A stretch of 64,000 nucleotides of DNA from Desulfofustis glycolicus DSM 9705 (GCF_900130015.1 NZ_FQXS01000010.1:62001-126000); one strand, 5' to 3'. Counted from the stretch's first letter, positions 47,790 through 58,240 are shown. Numbers and translations: made by a program. The notes: generated by a model not told the origin, from the sequence alone.

Positions 47790-50700
47790 TTGTATGCACC
47801 TCCCGCACCGATAATCTCCATCAGCTTCCCGTAGTCGGTCACCACGTCGTATTTCACGTGTTCGGGATCAATTTTGCGGTTGACCTCCGCAAAAAACTTA
47901 CGGGCGCATTCGATTTTGGTTTGTTCGATTGCCCGCAGCTCCATGCTGGACATGGAGCCTTTGGTCTCGGCAACGAAATAAATGTGCTTGACCGAGCCTT
48001 CCTTGAAGGAAATGGCCCAGTCCGGGTTGTAGTCGCCGACGGGAGTAGGAATCAGGAAGCCTCTGGGGAGCTTTGCATAAACGACCACCTCGGTGCTGGT
48101 GTCCAGCTCTTTGACAAACTCCCGCTCAACCTTGGAGTCAGTAATCACGTAGTCATAGATGTGGTTCTTCAGCTTCTCGCTGGCTTTGGTAAAGTCCTGC
48201 TTGCTTTGGCCTGCAGTGAAAATATCGATATCGTGAGTCTCGGTAATGTTGTCGTAACTCAGCCGCTCGATGATGATCGTGGCCTTCTGCTCATTGATAA
48301 GCCGTGAGCTTTCGGCAATGAAATGCTCCGGGTTCTGCTTGAATTGCTTGAAAACCGCCGTCTGAACGCCGCTCAATATCTCGGCGATGGTCTTTCTTGT
48401 CAGTTGGGTGCTTTCGGCGACTTTCCCGAGCAAGTCATAGGTGACCATGGAATGGATTGAGGCATTATGGGTTTCGACTGATGTATTAGTCAGCGTGAAT
48501 CCGTCACCGCTTCTGAGTTGGCCATCGGTGATCTGATTGCCCTGGACACCGCTTTGGATGGTGTATTGCAGCGGCGTCACTCGCAGCTCTTTGTCCAGAG
48601 CCTGGATGCTGTTTCGAATGAGTTCACTGGAATCAAATTCGACACGGTAGACCGCCTTTTGATTGATCCGACTCCAGAGCGCCTTAAACTCTTTTTTGTC
48701 GAAGTTGGCATTGAGCGGATTGGTCTTCGGCTTGCGGTCATCACCCACGTCGGGCAGCTGGGACTCGCTGAAGACGCTGTCGATCAGGCCGAAAATCTGC
48801 TCCGCATAAGAGGCGAGTTCGGGCGGAAGCGCCGCCAGGGTCCCATTGGCTTTTGCCTCGTGGTAGGCTTCGGCAACCTGATCAACGTCATCGGTGTAGT
48901 CGTTCTTGAGCAGATACTTGTATATCTGCTTGGCCAGGACCAGCGTAATTTCCAACGTGCCGGTTTCCGTGGTGATGGTCTTTCCTGTGAAGTAGGCTTC
49001 GTCCGCTTTGTGGGGGCGCGCAGAGAGGGAATCGCTGATCTCACGCTGAAGATTTCCGACAAAGTCCTTGTAGCTCTCACTGGCGACAACGGTAAGGATA
49101 TTCACGTCATGGACCGTCGCCGGGTTGTCCATGCGGTCCCCATGCTGATTGACACTAATCCGCAACCCCCGGCCAACTTCCTGGCGGCGCGAGATCGTGT
49201 TGTCGCTGTGCTTGAGCATGCACATGACGAAGACATTGGGGTTGTCCCAGCCTTCCCGCAGGGCAGAGTGGGAGAAAATAAACCGGACCGGTTCCGTGAA
49301 GGAGAGCAGCCGTTCCTTGTCCTTCAGGATCAGATCATAGGCATCCACGTCATCGGAAAGCCCGGCTTCCTCTCCACGCGTCTTGAAGCTCGGATCGGTG
49401 AGCTTCTTGGTTTTCTTGTCGATGGAGAAGTAACCGTTGTGGGTGCGACCGACGGGAATACCTTTCAGATATTCCTGGTACATCCCACCATCCAATGGAA
49501 GAAGGCTTAAATATTCGGCCCTTAGCCGTTCGTACTCTTCTTCAAAAATCCTGGCGTATTCTCCCTGTTCATCGGCCTGGCTATAGTCCCGGTATTTGAC
49601 CACCTCGTCGATAAAGAAAAGGGACAGCACCTTGATGCCCTGGGCAAAAAGAACCTGCTCCTTCTCAAGGTGAGCCCTGATCGCCTCCCGGATCTGAATC
49701 CGCCGGATAGCCATTTCCGTGATGTCGCCGGTTGCATCTCCCGCACACAGAACATGGCCATTGGTGAACTCCACCGTGTCCTTGTTGGCGTCGATCTGGG
49801 CGATAACAAAGCCGCGATATTGGTCCAGCTCGTTTGATTCAACGAACAGATCCTTGCCTTGCTCCAGGCGTTTGACGATCCGCTTGATCCCGCCGCCCTG
49901 GCGCACTTCCATTTCGATTCGGGCAACTGGTGCCTTTTGGGAAATTTCTATGGATTCCAGGTAGAGATAGGCGTTGGTGCCAGCCAGGCCCTTGACGGCA
50001 ATTCCACGCACCGCGATCTTCTTCACCAGCTTCTGGTTATAGGCGTCCAGGGCATCGAGGCGGTGGATTTTGTTGTGCGTGGTCCGGTGGGTGGCCGAAT
50101 AACGCAGGATCATCAGCGGTTTGAACTTGGCCAACGCCTCCAGCGTCTTTTTGCCCTCCATCTTCTGTGGTTCATCCAGGATCAGGATAGGGCGGTTGCT
50201 GCTGATCACATCAATAGGCTTGCGCGACTGGAAGTCGTCCAACTCGTCATAGATGCGGCGGTTATCCTTTCCCGTGGCATTAAATGCCTGGATATTGATG
50301 ACCATGACATTAATGCCCGCATCGGAAGAGAAGCTTTCCAGATGGTGCAGCTGCTTTGAGTTGTAGGCAAAAAAGAGGGCCTTCTTGCCGTAACTCTCGG
50401 TGAAATGCTCGGCGGTAATTTCCAGCGACTTGAGCACGCCCTCGCGGATGGCTATGCTGGGGACGACCACAATGAACTTGGTCCAGCCGTACCGCTTGTT
50501 CATCTCGAAGAAGGTCTTGACGTAGCAGTAGGTCTTGCCGGTCCCGGTTTCCATCTCGACATCAAGATGAAGGGGGCAAATGGTTTTCGCTTCCTTCTTG
50601 TATATGGCTGGTGCAGCTACATAAATATCTTTGCGAGAATCTTTTACATGGAAATCATCTAATGCCTGTGACAAAGGTAGGTTCTGCCGTCGCTGCACTG

Positions 50701-50926
50701 CCTGGATGTTGGCGAGCAGCTGGGTGTCGGTCAACTGAATGTCGGCGTTCTTGAAACCTGACAACGCTAAAAATGAAGTCTGGTATTGGCCTTGCTCATC
50801 CCTCTTTCCAACTCCGGGATCAATACGATATGCAATACCAGTGGTATTCACCTGCGCGGCAAAGCAGTCAACCACGGACTCAACAGCGTTAGTCTGATAG
50901 GCCTGGACTTTGAACTTCAGTTTCAT
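47786..50926 (-). CDS. res: Type III restriction enzyme, Res subunit
   Basis: The 1046-residue subunit has a superfamily 2 helicase core: Walker [18 protein letters not shown] near residue 128, the DEPQ motif [15 protein letters not shown] (typical of type III Res), [24 protein letters not shown] and QEVGRGLRI. The C-terminal nuclease has PDWAISF and FVAETKG, a P-D ... E-x-K site. With Mod it cleaves DNA between two inversely placed unmodified sites. It has full length and intact motifs, so it appears active. It begins 12 bp after the mod stop with GGAGGG upstream. Confidence 0.93.
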   Translation of the reverse strand: MKLKFKVQAYQTNAVESVVDCFAAQVNTTGIAYRIDPGVGKRDEQGQYQTSFLALSGFKNADIQLTDTQLLANIQAVQRRQNLPLSQALDDFHVKDSRKDIYVAAPAIYKKEAKTICPLHLDVEMETGTGKTYCYVKTFFEMNKRYGWTKFIVVVPSIAIREGVLKSLEITAEHFTESYGKKALFFAYNSKQLHHLESFSSDAGINVMVINIQAFNATGKDNRRIYDELDDFQSRKPIDVISSNRPILILDEPQKMEGKKTLEALAKFKPLMILRYSATHRTTHNKIHRLDALDAYNQKLVKKIAVRGIAVKGLAGTNAYLYLESIEISQKAPVARIEMEVRQGGGIKRIVKRLEQGKDLFVESNELDQYRGFVIAQIDANKDTVEFTNGHVLCAGDATGDITEMAIRRIQIREAIRAHLEKEQVLFAQGIKVLSLFFIDEVVKYRDYSQADEQGEYARIFEEEYERLRAEYLSLLPLDGGMYQEYLKGIPVGRTHNGYFSIDKKTKKLTDPSFKTRGEEAGLSDDVDAYDLILKDKERLLSFTEPVRFIFSHSALREGWDNPNVFVMCMLKHSDNTISRRQEVGRGLRISVNQHGDRMDNPATVHDVNILTVVASESYKDFVGNLQREISDSLSARPHKADEAYFTGKTITTETGTLEITLVLAKQIYKYLLKNDYTDDVDQVAEAYHEAKANGTLAALPPELASYAEQIFGLIDSVFSESQLPDVGDDRKPKTNPLNANFDKKEFKALWSRINQKAVYRVEFDSSELIRNSIQALDKELRVTPLQYTIQSGVQGNQITDGQLRSGDGFTLTNTSVETHNASIHSMVTYDLLGKVAESTQLTRKTIAEILSGVQTAVFKQFKQNPEHFIAESSRLINEQKATIIIERLSYDNITETHDIDIFTAGQSKQDFTKASEKLKNHIYDYVITDSKVEREFVKELDTSTEVVVYAKLPRGFLIPTPVGDYNPDWAISFKEGSVKHIYFVAETKGSMSSMELRAIEQTKIECARKFFAEVNRKIDPEHVKYDVVTDYGKLMEIIGAGGAYN

Positions 50927-50938
50927 GCCAAGCCCTCC

Positions 50939-52819
50939 TTATATCGATTTCACTTCAGTGCCTGGAGACAACTGTTTGAAGATCTGCTCCACGTTGATCT
51001 TGACGGCATCGGAGACAAAACCGGTGTCACGGAACACAACTCTTAGCGGCTCAAACCGGGCCAGCTCCTTGACCAAGTCCTCATTCACGCTGGTATCGAA
51101 GCAGGCGACAAGATCGTAGGGCGGCTCATTGACAAAGAAGACAGTCTTGCCCTGGATGGTCTCTTTTCGGATGGGCAGTGAAAGATCCACGCCCCAGTCC
51201 AGCAATACCTGAAATAACAGGTCTTCGGGTTTACGGTCCGGCTTGATGTTGTCGGAGTATAACTTCAACTGGCCTTGCTCGATGGCGTCCGGTTTATAGT
51301 AGACGTCGGTCATGTTGGATGAATCGATTTTGAGAACACGGAAGCCGATATCCTTTTTCCAGCCTTCATGGCATTCGCCTTCGAGAATCTTTTTGCCAGA
51401 GCGGCGGATACGCTCCTTGCTGATTTCTGCAATGTTTTTGTAATTAGCTTTAAATGCCTCTGATTTCTCGTCGCAGAGTTCAGGCAGTTGTGCCATGATG
51501 AACCTACGGTTGCCGCCGTCTTCTGCATTGAGTTGCATAACGGCATGAGCGGTAGGAGAAGATCCAGCAAAAAAATCGAGAATAACATCATTCGACGAAG
51601 TAATTTGTACAAAATGCTTGATTAACTTAGATGGCTTTGGAAAAGAGAATATCTTTCCATTACCAAACATTTCGTTAATTTCTCCAGTTCCGGCCTGAGT
51701 ATATGGTCCCTCACAAATAGAAAACATTTTTGATCCGCGAATTTGTCCATCCTCGTCCTTTAAATATTGTTTATAATCAACTGTCCATCCACCCTTCTTC
51801 TGCGTGAATACGAGCTCATCTTGTTCTAGAGCGTTGTCCACTCTTTTCTTTGACCATTGCCATTGTTTTTCTGGCCATATTTCAAGTCCTCTCCACTTTA
51901 TTGGGAATCGTAAATTGGGTCGTTCATCCATACTGTTAGTTGCAAGAGGCTGTTTTCTGTAGGGCCCTCTAAAGTTGAATTTTTCATCTTTGAATTTGTA
52001 ATATTTCAATACGCCATCATCAGGAGGTAATACGATAGTTCCAAGATTATCTTTACACTTTGCATACATCATCACATATTCATGAAGAACAATGACATGC
52101 TTTGATTTTGCCCCGCCCCCATAAGACTTTTTCCAAACGTTAACAGCTACAAAATTCTGTTCTCCGAAAATCTCATCAAGGACTTTCCTTAAATTATGCA
52201 CCTCACCATCGTCAATACTGATAAAAATCAGCCCATCATCTCGTAGAAGGTTTCTCGCCAGTCTCAATCGTGGATAAATCATTGAAAGCCAATCAGAGTG
52301 GAATCGCCCATTTGCCTCTGTGTTTGCTATCAGCCGATTACCTTCCTCATCCTTCTGATTCGACCTTATCAGGAATTCTTTTGCGTTTTCCGCAAAATCG
52401 TCCTCATAAATAAAGTCGTTACCCGTGTTGTAAGGTGGGTCGATGTAGATCATCTTGACCTTGCCGAGGTAGGTCTCCTGGAGCAGTTTCAAGGCCTCCA
52501 GGTTGTCGCCCTCGATAAACAGGTTCTTCGTGGTATCGAAATATACACTCTCTTCCCGACAGGGGCGCAGGGTCCTGGCGATGGGCGCGTTGGCGGTGAG
52601 CAGGGCTTCCCGCTTGCCTGGCCAGTTGAGGTGGTAGCGCTCCTGCGGGCCTTCCACGATGGACTCGGATAACTCCTGCCGCAACTGGTCGAAGTCGACT
52701 GCCAGCCTTAACTGACCGCCTTCGCCCTGGCCCTCGGTCACGCAGTCGGGAAAAAGCTCGCGGATACGGGCGATGTTTTCCTGGGTCAGGTTCGGGGAGT
52801 GCATTTTCAATTTTTCCAT
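50939..52819 (-). CDS. mod: Type III DNA methyltransferase, Mod subunit
   Basis: The 626-residue protein is a beta-class methyltransferase (motif IV before motif I), as in type III Mod: FIEGDNLEALKLLQETYLGK, the catalytic DPPY in IYIDPPYNTGNDFIYEDDF, and the SAM-binding FAGSSPTAH in DVILDFFAGSSPTA. A central recognition region lies at about residues 240-400. It likely makes N6-methyladenine and gives the Res subunit its specificity. ATG 52819 lies 37 bp after the abi stop. No phase-variable repeat tract is seen. Confidence 0.92.
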   Translation of the reverse strand: MEKLKMHSPNLTQENIARIRELFPDCVTEGQGEGGQLRLAVDFDQLRQELSESIVEGPQERYHLNWPGKREALLTANAPIARTLRPCREESVYFDTTKNLFIEGDNLEALKLLQETYLGKVKMIYIDPPYNTGNDFIYEDDFAENAKEFLIRSNQKDEEGNRLIANTEANGRFHSDWLSMIYPRLRLARNLLRDDGLIFISIDDGEVHNLRKVLDEIFGEQNFVAVNVWKKSYGGGAKSKHVIVLHEYVMMYAKCKDNLGTIVLPPDDGVLKYYKFKDEKFNFRGPYRKQPLATNSMDERPNLRFPIKWRGLEIWPEKQWQWSKKRVDNALEQDELVFTQKKGGWTVDYKQYLKDEDGQIRGSKMFSICEGPYTQAGTGEINEMFGNGKIFSFPKPSKLIKHFVQITSSNDVILDFFAGSSPTAHAVMQLNAEDGGNRRFIMAQLPELCDEKSEAFKANYKNIAEISKERIRRSGKKILEGECHEGWKKDIGFRVLKIDSSNMTDVYYKPDAIEQGQLKLYSDNIKPDRKPEDLLFQVLLDWGVDLSLPIRKETIQGKTVFFVNEPPYDLVACFDTSVNEDLVKELARFEPLRVVFRDTGFVSDAVKINVEQIFKQLSPGTEVKSI

Positions 52820-52856
52820 AACAGTAACCTTTGTAAAAAAGGCATCATGCCCATTT

Positions 52857-53759
52857 TTATATATGACCATGCCAAATTGGCCGATGCCGCCAATCATCTG
52901 GAAAACCCATATGGCGGTCTCTTACGTCTGGGTGTTTGGTCAATAGTATCCCTAGCCGTTTTTTCCAGCTGTGAGGATTGATCTGGTCCATCAAATACGC
53001 CAGCATAACCAATGTGTTGTAAAGCCTTTTACCATCCTCAGTATTGAAATTTTCCAAGAGCTCCGAAGGGGTCAGTCGCGGGAGTTTCCATGCGAATACA
53101 AACTCTCGGTTCCATAGCCTTGCGTGGTGAGCACAAAGATTGCGGACTATACTCAGGTGGTGCAGAAAGGAGGTCAGATTGACTTCATCAAGACCATAAA
53201 CCTTGGCGATTGCGTTCCGATCTTTGCCATGACACAGATTCGAATACCACTTGGAAAGCTGCCCGAGAGTCATTATCTCGCAGATAACCCACAGCGGCGG
53301 CAACCCCTCATCATAGACATCGAAATGGCGGACAAAGACCTCAGAGCTGGAGCGGACTACTTCCTTCAGGTTACGGACATTCTCTTCATGTGACCAGCGT
53401 CCCTTTTTGAAAATGCGACTATCAAGGTGCGCATGGGGGCCGTAAGTGTGGGAAAGGTAGTAGGCCCAGCGCGTGCGCAACGATACCTCAAGCCGTTCGA
53501 TGGCGTCCATGACTAACAGGCGTAGTTCCCGGTCAAAAATATAGTGCTCTAGAACTGTGTTGAAACAGGTACCGGGTTTGAAGAGGTGGGCTGGGTGATC
53601 TTGCTCGTACGGTAACCAATAGGCGGCTAATCGATAGTAGTTCAAGTGGGAGAGATAACGCTTAACTCGCTCCGGGTCGGTTATCTCCATTCCCCTTGAA
53701 CGGAGGAGATCGACTTGTTCCTCAAATGTCTTGGGAGGCTTAGAAAATCTCAATGCCAT
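52857..53759 (-). CDS. Abi_2 (AbiD/AbiF)-family abortive infection protein
   Basis: The 300-residue protein belongs to the Abi_2 family of lactococcal AbiD/AbiF type. Typical segments are LRSRGMEITDPERVKRYLSH, YIFDRELRLLVMDAIERLEV and RNLCAHHARLWNRE. The last contains the R-x4-H motif (RNLCAHH) of a HEPN ribonuclease. Such proteins stop phage growth at the cost of the cell. It lies directly upstream of mod and is separated from the DUF4391 gene by a terminator hairpin, so it heads the Abi-Mod-Res-Mrr-SNF2-sacsin transcript. The start is ATG 53759; the TTG 6 bp earlier is a minor alternative. Confidence 0.9.
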   Translation of the reverse strand: MALRFSKPPKTFEEQVDLLRSRGMEITDPERVKRYLSHLNYYRLAAYWLPYEQDHPAHLFKPGTCFNTVLEHYIFDRELRLLVMDAIERLEVSLRTRWAYYLSHTYGPHAHLDSRIFKKGRWSHEENVRNLKEVVRSSSEVFVRHFDVYDEGLPPLWVICEIMTLGQLSKWYSNLCHGKDRNAIAKVYGLDEVNLTSFLHHLSIVRNLCAHHARLWNREFVFAWKLPRLTPSELLENFNTEDGKRLYNTLVMLAYLMDQINPHSWKKRLGILLTKHPDVRDRHMGFPDDWRHRPIWHGHI

Positions 53760-53773
53760 CCCCAATAAAAAAA

Positions 53774-53820
53774 GTAACCCCCCATGGTGCGCAGAGCTTA
53801 CGAGATGCGTGGGGGGTGTT
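53774..53820 (-). terminator. Rho-independent terminator between DUF4391 and abi
   Basis: On the minus strand an ACCCCCCA/TGGGGGGT stem with about 25 bases between arms is followed by TTACTTTTTTTATT. It would end or attenuate the helicase-DUF4391 transcript just before the Abi gene, splitting the cluster in two units or controlling read-through. Confidence 0.75.
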
Positions 53821-53878
53821 GTTCGAATTGAAAAATTGATAAAACAAGTATAATCCCATTGATTTGATTTAGCAAAGA

Positions 53879-54544
53879 TTATTGTTTCAATTCCGCCAAT
53901 ATTCCTTTTATTGTACGCAGTTCAGCATTTATCTCAATTTTGCGGTTAAATTGTTTCTCTTTGCGGAGCCGGGCCTCACAGCGCTCCAGCTCACGGTGCT
54001 TGAGCCTAATGAGCTCCATCCGTTCCACCTGCTCTTGTAGGTCTTCGCCCGGCCGTGCCGGGTGCGGCATCAGGGGCAACAGCAAATGGCCGTAGAGTGC
54101 TTCGAGGTCGAAAACCATTGGCAGGGGCTTGCGTGGCGTATCGGTGGCTGTCCAGTCGCTATTGAAATATTCGCTGATAACCCACTTGCTGGCGTCCGCT
54201 TCACTCGGCCGCTTAAAGGCGGCGACAGGTTTTGCTTTCCCGTCGAACCGGAGCTCATAAATGATCGGGAAAGGAATGGCCAGGTCAATGCAGCGCAGCA
54301 CCTCGGGTTTGAGTTCGTCCCCTTTGAGCGTAATACTGAAGATCTGGATTTCAGGCACGGCCTTTGATGCCTTCAGGTTGACTGTCTCCGGGGCAAGCTT
54401 ATGCTGCCAGACGATCTGTTCTACCTGCCGGACAAATAACTGTCTGACAGCGTTAGTTATACTTCCATGCTCGTAGATTTTGTTCTTGGGCAGCACGCGT
54501 CCGAAGGCGGCGGTCTTTGGATAATCGAAGAGCACGGCTGTCAT
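53879..54544 (-). CDS. DUF4391-domain protein
   Basis: A 221-residue protein of the DUF4391 family: N-terminal FDYPKTAAFGRVLPKNKIYE, then a beta-rich core that includes KWVISEYFNSDW and a C-terminal coiled coil (about 165-220). Function is unknown; members are found next to SNF2-type helicases and type III R-M genes. Its ATG overlaps the helicase stop by four bases (ATGA at 54541-54544), so the two proteins are made together and may form a complex. GC and codon use match the defence cluster. Confidence 0.85.
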   Translation of the reverse strand: MTAVLFDYPKTAAFGRVLPKNKIYEHGSITNAVRQLFVRQVEQIVWQHKLAPETVNLKASKAVPEIQIFSITLKGDELKPEVLRCIDLAIPFPIIYELRFDGKAKPVAAFKRPSEADASKWVISEYFNSDWTATDTPRKPLPMVFDLEALYGHLLLPLMPHPARPGEDLQEQVERMELIRLKHRELERCEARLRKEKQFNRKIEINAELRTIKGILAELKQ

Positions 54545-57500
54545 CCTTCCTCCTGCACCACAAGAAAGGCGACGAGCTCAAAGTCATCGAGCCCGGCGAT
54601 GGTGTTCACCAGGGCGGTGGTTCTGCCGCCGGAGAACAAGCTGTCCAGATCCTTTTCCTCCTTGACGTCGATCATCGAACGAATGGCGGTACTTAGCAGG
54701 TCGGAACAAGCCTCCATGTTTCGGCCTTCGTCGGTCTGCTGATTGAAGAGGCGACAGACCGCCTGAATGGGGTCCGGTTGTCCCTTGCAGCTGGATCGCA
54801 CCAGGTCGAGCAGTGTTTTGACCTCGGTGTGGTTGGCGATGACCTGGCCATCGCCAGAGATATAGATCAGGTAGTAGGGATGCAGCCGGTTCTGCTGGTT
54901 GATGTTGACCGCATGGTTGCGGTTGCGCAGGGCAAAGATAACACCGGGGTGCAATCCCATTGTGGGCCGGGCTGGGACAACCGCATGCATGCCATTAGGC
55001 ACGTTGGCAAGGTCGCCATTGGTTTTGACATAGTTCAGCAGATCCATCCGGAAGTCGTTCAGGCCAAGATCGGTGATGGAAACACCCGTTTTAAGGTCTT
55101 CCAGTTCGATCACCTCTTCCTGCAAGCGCCGGAGTTGCTCCTTTCGATACGAAATCTCGCTGCTTTTTGCCGTGAGGACGTTGTCGTCGCCGGTGGCCGT
55201 TACGTCGGCAATAACCATCCGGTTTTCAACCCGTTCCTTGAGATTGATGTATTCATCCAAAGAAATGTCGGGCCAGTAGTTCACCAGCTGGATGGTTTTG
55301 TTGATGGAGCCGATGCGGTCGATCCGACCGAATCGCTGAATGATGCGAACCGGATTCCAGTGGATGTCATAGTTGACCAGGTAATCGCAGTCCTGAAGGT
55401 TCTGCCCTTCGGAGATACAGTCGGTGCCAATCAGCAGGTCCAATTCAGCTGGTTCATTTGGCAGCACCTGAGCCTTCTCCTTGGCGCGAGGAGAAAAAAG
55501 CGTCAACAGCGACTGAAAATCATAATTCTTTCTGAGGGTTGATTTCGGCGTATCTTTGCCGGTTACTTTTCCGGTGTGCAGCCTCTGCGTTGCCAGTAAG
55601 GTACCCGCCAGGTTGTTGTAGAGGTAATTCGCTGTATCGGCAAAGGCAGTGAAGACAAGAACTTTTCTATTGCCATCATTGATAGGGTTTTCAATCTTGC
55701 TGAGAATCAGGGACTTGAGGTGTTGCAGCTTGGCGTCGTCCTCGGGCGTGACTTTTGCCATGGACTCCAGCAAGGCGTTAATGACTTCCAGATCAACCTT
55801 CAGATCGTGCTCCCACGAAGGAAGATCCATGTCGGCAAGGTTTATCTTCACCTTGCCGCCGATCTCGGCGTCATCCGGAACCGGGATATCGTCCTCTTCG
55901 GCTTCGAGGTTTGCCAGGCTATCGGTCCAGTCAGAGACACTGCCAGCATTGCCTGTGACCCTGAATGAATTGATTTTGCTCAGGGTACGGGCGTGGTTGT
56001 CGTGCAGGCTTTTCAGGGTAAGCCGAAAAGCCTCAACCGAGCTTTCCAGGCGTTTGAGCAGATTGGTCGTCATCAATGCCTGCAGGCTTCGTTCGCGGTC
56101 CGCCTGCTTCAGCTTCCCTTTGCCACCTTCCACCTGCGTGTCGTACAGGTCTTCATATTTTTTGAGCCGACTAGGCAGGATGTAGCTGATCGGCGCATAG
56201 ACAGCGAGCTTGAGCAGCGAGAGATGTTCAAAGATCTCGTTAAAGCTCATGACATCCGTGCGCCCGGTCAATGGGGAATGAAATGACAGCGGTTTGCGGC
56301 GCTCGGGAAACTGGCCAATAGCACTGGTGTCGTAAAAGGTTTGAATGTGCTTGCGTGAACGGGCAATGGTGACGCTGTCAAGCAGTTCAAAGAAGTCAAA
56401 ATCAAGGGAATCCAGAATAGCTCGCGCCGTGCGATCCTCGGGTGCCAGTTTTGACCACTGGTTGAAGACCGTTTGGGCATTGCGGAAGATTTCTTCCACT
56501 GATCTGCCCGTGCGCAGCTTCTTGCTGAGATTTTCAGAGTCGCCTTCGTACGCCAGCGCGAGTTGATTGCGCAGATCATTGAAGCGGTTATTGACCGGAG
56601 TAGCGGACAGCATCAGAACCTTGGTTTTAACGCCCTGGCGGACGATCTGGTTCATCAGTTTCTGATAGCGGGTTTCCCGGTCTTTAACGGCATCGTTGTT
56701 GCGGAAATTGTGCGATTCATCGATGACGACCAGATCATAATTACCCCAGTTAACGCGGTTCAGAGGAATGCCGAACGACTCTCCCGAGGTGCGGGAAAGG
56801 TCGGTGTGGCATAGAACGTCATAATTGAAGCGATCCCTTGAGAAAATGTTGGTCGTCAGGTTGCTGTTGTAATTAAGCCAGTTGTCTGCAAGTTTCTTGG
56901 GGCACAGCACCAACACCGAACGGTTGCGCAGTTCGTAATACTTCACAACGGCCAGAGCCGTGAATGTTTTACCAAGCCCCACGCTGTCGGCAAGGATGCA
57001 GCCGTTGTAGGTTTCCAGCTTGTTGATAATGCCTATGGCGGCATCACGCTGAAAGTTGAAAAGCTTGTTCCAGACCAGTGTATCCTGATAGCCCGTCCGG
57101 TCGTTGGGCAGGACGTCTTCGTCGATATCATCGAGAAAATCACTAAAAATGTTGTAGAGCATCAGGAAATAGATGCGCTCGGGTGAATTTTCCTTATAGA
57201 CCGACGTGATATGATCACAGATCGCGTCGGTCACATCTTCAAGTTTTGTCGGGTCACTCCAGATCTGGTCAAAAAGCTGAAGGTATGTCGACGTAAAGGC
57301 CGTCTCGTCTACCCGGTTGACGATGTTGGAAACGGCATCACCCTGCTGATATCCCAGATCCACGGCGGTGAAACCATGCAAAGGCATATATGCCGCTTCT
57401 AGCGAAGGCCCCTGAATGCAGGCAAACTGTTGCATCGGGGATTTGGTTTTGTTGGAGCGGAATCTGGCTTTGCGGCCCATCCATTCGGCACACTCGCGGG

Positions 57501-57813
57501 CAATGGCACGCTGGGTGAGTTTATTGCGAAGCTGGATTTCAAATTCGGAGCCGTAGAGGCTGCGTTCCCGATTGGCCTTGGGGATGAAAAACTCTCGGCG
57601 TTCTTTTCTGAGTTTGTCGGTGACTTCGTTAGGAACGAAGGTCGGTGCCGTGAAGATAAATTCCAACGACTCAATCTTTGCAAGCTCGGACTTTAAAGCT
57701 TCATAGGCATAGATCGAAAAGCACGATGCCGCGATTTTCAGTTTAGCCTTGGGGTGGATGGAAGCCTTCAGATCGTCACCCAGTAAAGAATTGATGTTGT
57801 CGATGATCTTCAT
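54541..57813 (-). CDS. SNF2-type helicase with PLD-like N-terminal region
   Basis: The 1090-residue protein has an N-terminal region (about 10-170) that resembles the phospholipase-D-like domain of some defence helicases (FSIYAYEALKSEL ... FEIQLRNKL), but I do not see an intact HKD motif. The helicase core has Walker A CILADSVGLGKTFTALAV near residue 279, VVIDESHNFRN, LSATPVNNRFNDL and QRFGRIDRIGS. It should translocate on double-stranded DNA. Start at ATG 57813 (AGGA upstream); the frame is open further but without a ribosome site. It belongs to the COG0553 group found with DUF4391 and type III R-M. It is the second gene of its transcript after the NTF2-like gene. Confidence 0.88.
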   Translation of the reverse strand: MKIIDNINSLLGDDLKASIHPKAKLKIAASCFSIYAYEALKSELAKIESLEFIFTAPTFVPNEVTDKLRKERREFFIPKANRERSLYGSEFEIQLRNKLTQRAIARECAEWMGRKARFRSNKTKSPMQQFACIQGPSLEAAYMPLHGFTAVDLGYQQGDAVSNIVNRVDETAFTSTYLQLFDQIWSDPTKLEDVTDAICDHITSVYKENSPERIYFLMLYNIFSDFLDDIDEDVLPNDRTGYQDTLVWNKLFNFQRDAAIGIINKLETYNGCILADSVGLGKTFTALAVVKYYELRNRSVLVLCPKKLADNWLNYNSNLTTNIFSRDRFNYDVLCHTDLSRTSGESFGIPLNRVNWGNYDLVVIDESHNFRNNDAVKDRETRYQKLMNQIVRQGVKTKVLMLSATPVNNRFNDLRNQLALAYEGDSENLSKKLRTGRSVEEIFRNAQTVFNQWSKLAPEDRTARAILDSLDFDFFELLDSVTIARSRKHIQTFYDTSAIGQFPERRKPLSFHSPLTGRTDVMSFNEIFEHLSLLKLAVYAPISYILPSRLKKYEDLYDTQVEGGKGKLKQADRERSLQALMTTNLLKRLESSVEAFRLTLKSLHDNHARTLSKINSFRVTGNAGSVSDWTDSLANLEAEEDDIPVPDDAEIGGKVKINLADMDLPSWEHDLKVDLEVINALLESMAKVTPEDDAKLQHLKSLILSKIENPINDGNRKVLVFTAFADTANYLYNNLAGTLLATQRLHTGKVTGKDTPKSTLRKNYDFQSLLTLFSPRAKEKAQVLPNEPAELDLLIGTDCISEGQNLQDCDYLVNYDIHWNPVRIIQRFGRIDRIGSINKTIQLVNYWPDISLDEYINLKERVENRMVIADVTATGDDNVLTAKSSEISYRKEQLRRLQEEVIELEDLKTGVSITDLGLNDFRMDLLNYVKTNGDLANVPNGMHAVVPARPTMGLHPGVIFALRNRNHAVNINQQNRLHPYYLIYISGDGQVIANHTEVKTLLDLVRSSCKGQPDPIQAVCRLFNQQTDEGRNMEACSDLLSTAIRSMIDVKEEKDLDSLFSGGRTTALVNTIAGLDDFELVAFLVVQEEG

Positions 57814-57844
57814 CTGCCATGTTCCTATCGTTTTCTGCAGCTGT

Positions 57845-58240
57845 TTAGACCGGATATATACCTTTGTTGTGTACGCTAAACAGTTCCGGCATACAAAGGT
57901 CGTACCGCTTAATTGCTCCGTTTTCAACCTCGAAGAGAATAACCGCTGTTATCTCTTCTGTATTGTTTTGGAAGAGCAGGGCACAATCTCTTCCCGGGTT
58001 TGGTGTCTCGAGGGCGCCCAAGCCGGCAATCACCTTTGATCGAGTTGCGATCACTGACTGTATTTTACCTACCAGGTATTCGCTGATTTTCTCTCGGCCA
58101 ATCAGCTCTTCAAAAACATACTGTGACGCATAACAACAGTCTTTTGCTAACAGCTCCAGGAACTTTCGGCAGTCCAACCGATTCCAGGCCTGAGCGTAAG
58201 CGGTAGCCGCCTGGCTCTCTGTCAATGTGTTATTTTCCAT
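57845..58240 (-). CDS. NTF2-like (SnoaL-type) protein
   Basis: A 131-residue protein with the NTF2/SnoaL fold: N-terminal helix AYAQAWNRLDCRKFLELLAK, a beta core and the typical closing strand EITAVILFEVENGAIKRYDL. Such domains bind small molecules or mediate dimerisation. The gene is placed 31 bp upstream of the helicase and so heads the unit, but it may be passenger cargo. No catalytic motif is seen. Confidence 0.7.
   Translation of the reverse strand: MENNTLTESQAATAYAQAWNRLDCRKFLELLAKDCCYASQYVFEELIGREKISEYLVGKIQSVIATRSKVIAGLGALETPNPGRDCALLFQNNTEEITAVILFEVENGAIKRYDLCMPELFSVHNKGIYPV

Noticed and set aside
47786-52819. CRISPR, BREX or DISARM assignment for the defence cluster
   Set aside because: There is no CRISPR array, no cas gene, no PglZ/BrxL or DrmA/DrmB-like protein. 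Mod and Res show motifs of type III R-M instead.
54541-57813. PLD nuclease activity for the N-terminal part of the helicase
   Set aside because: The region resembles such domains but the H-x-K-x4-D signature could not be found, so I do not claim a nuclease.
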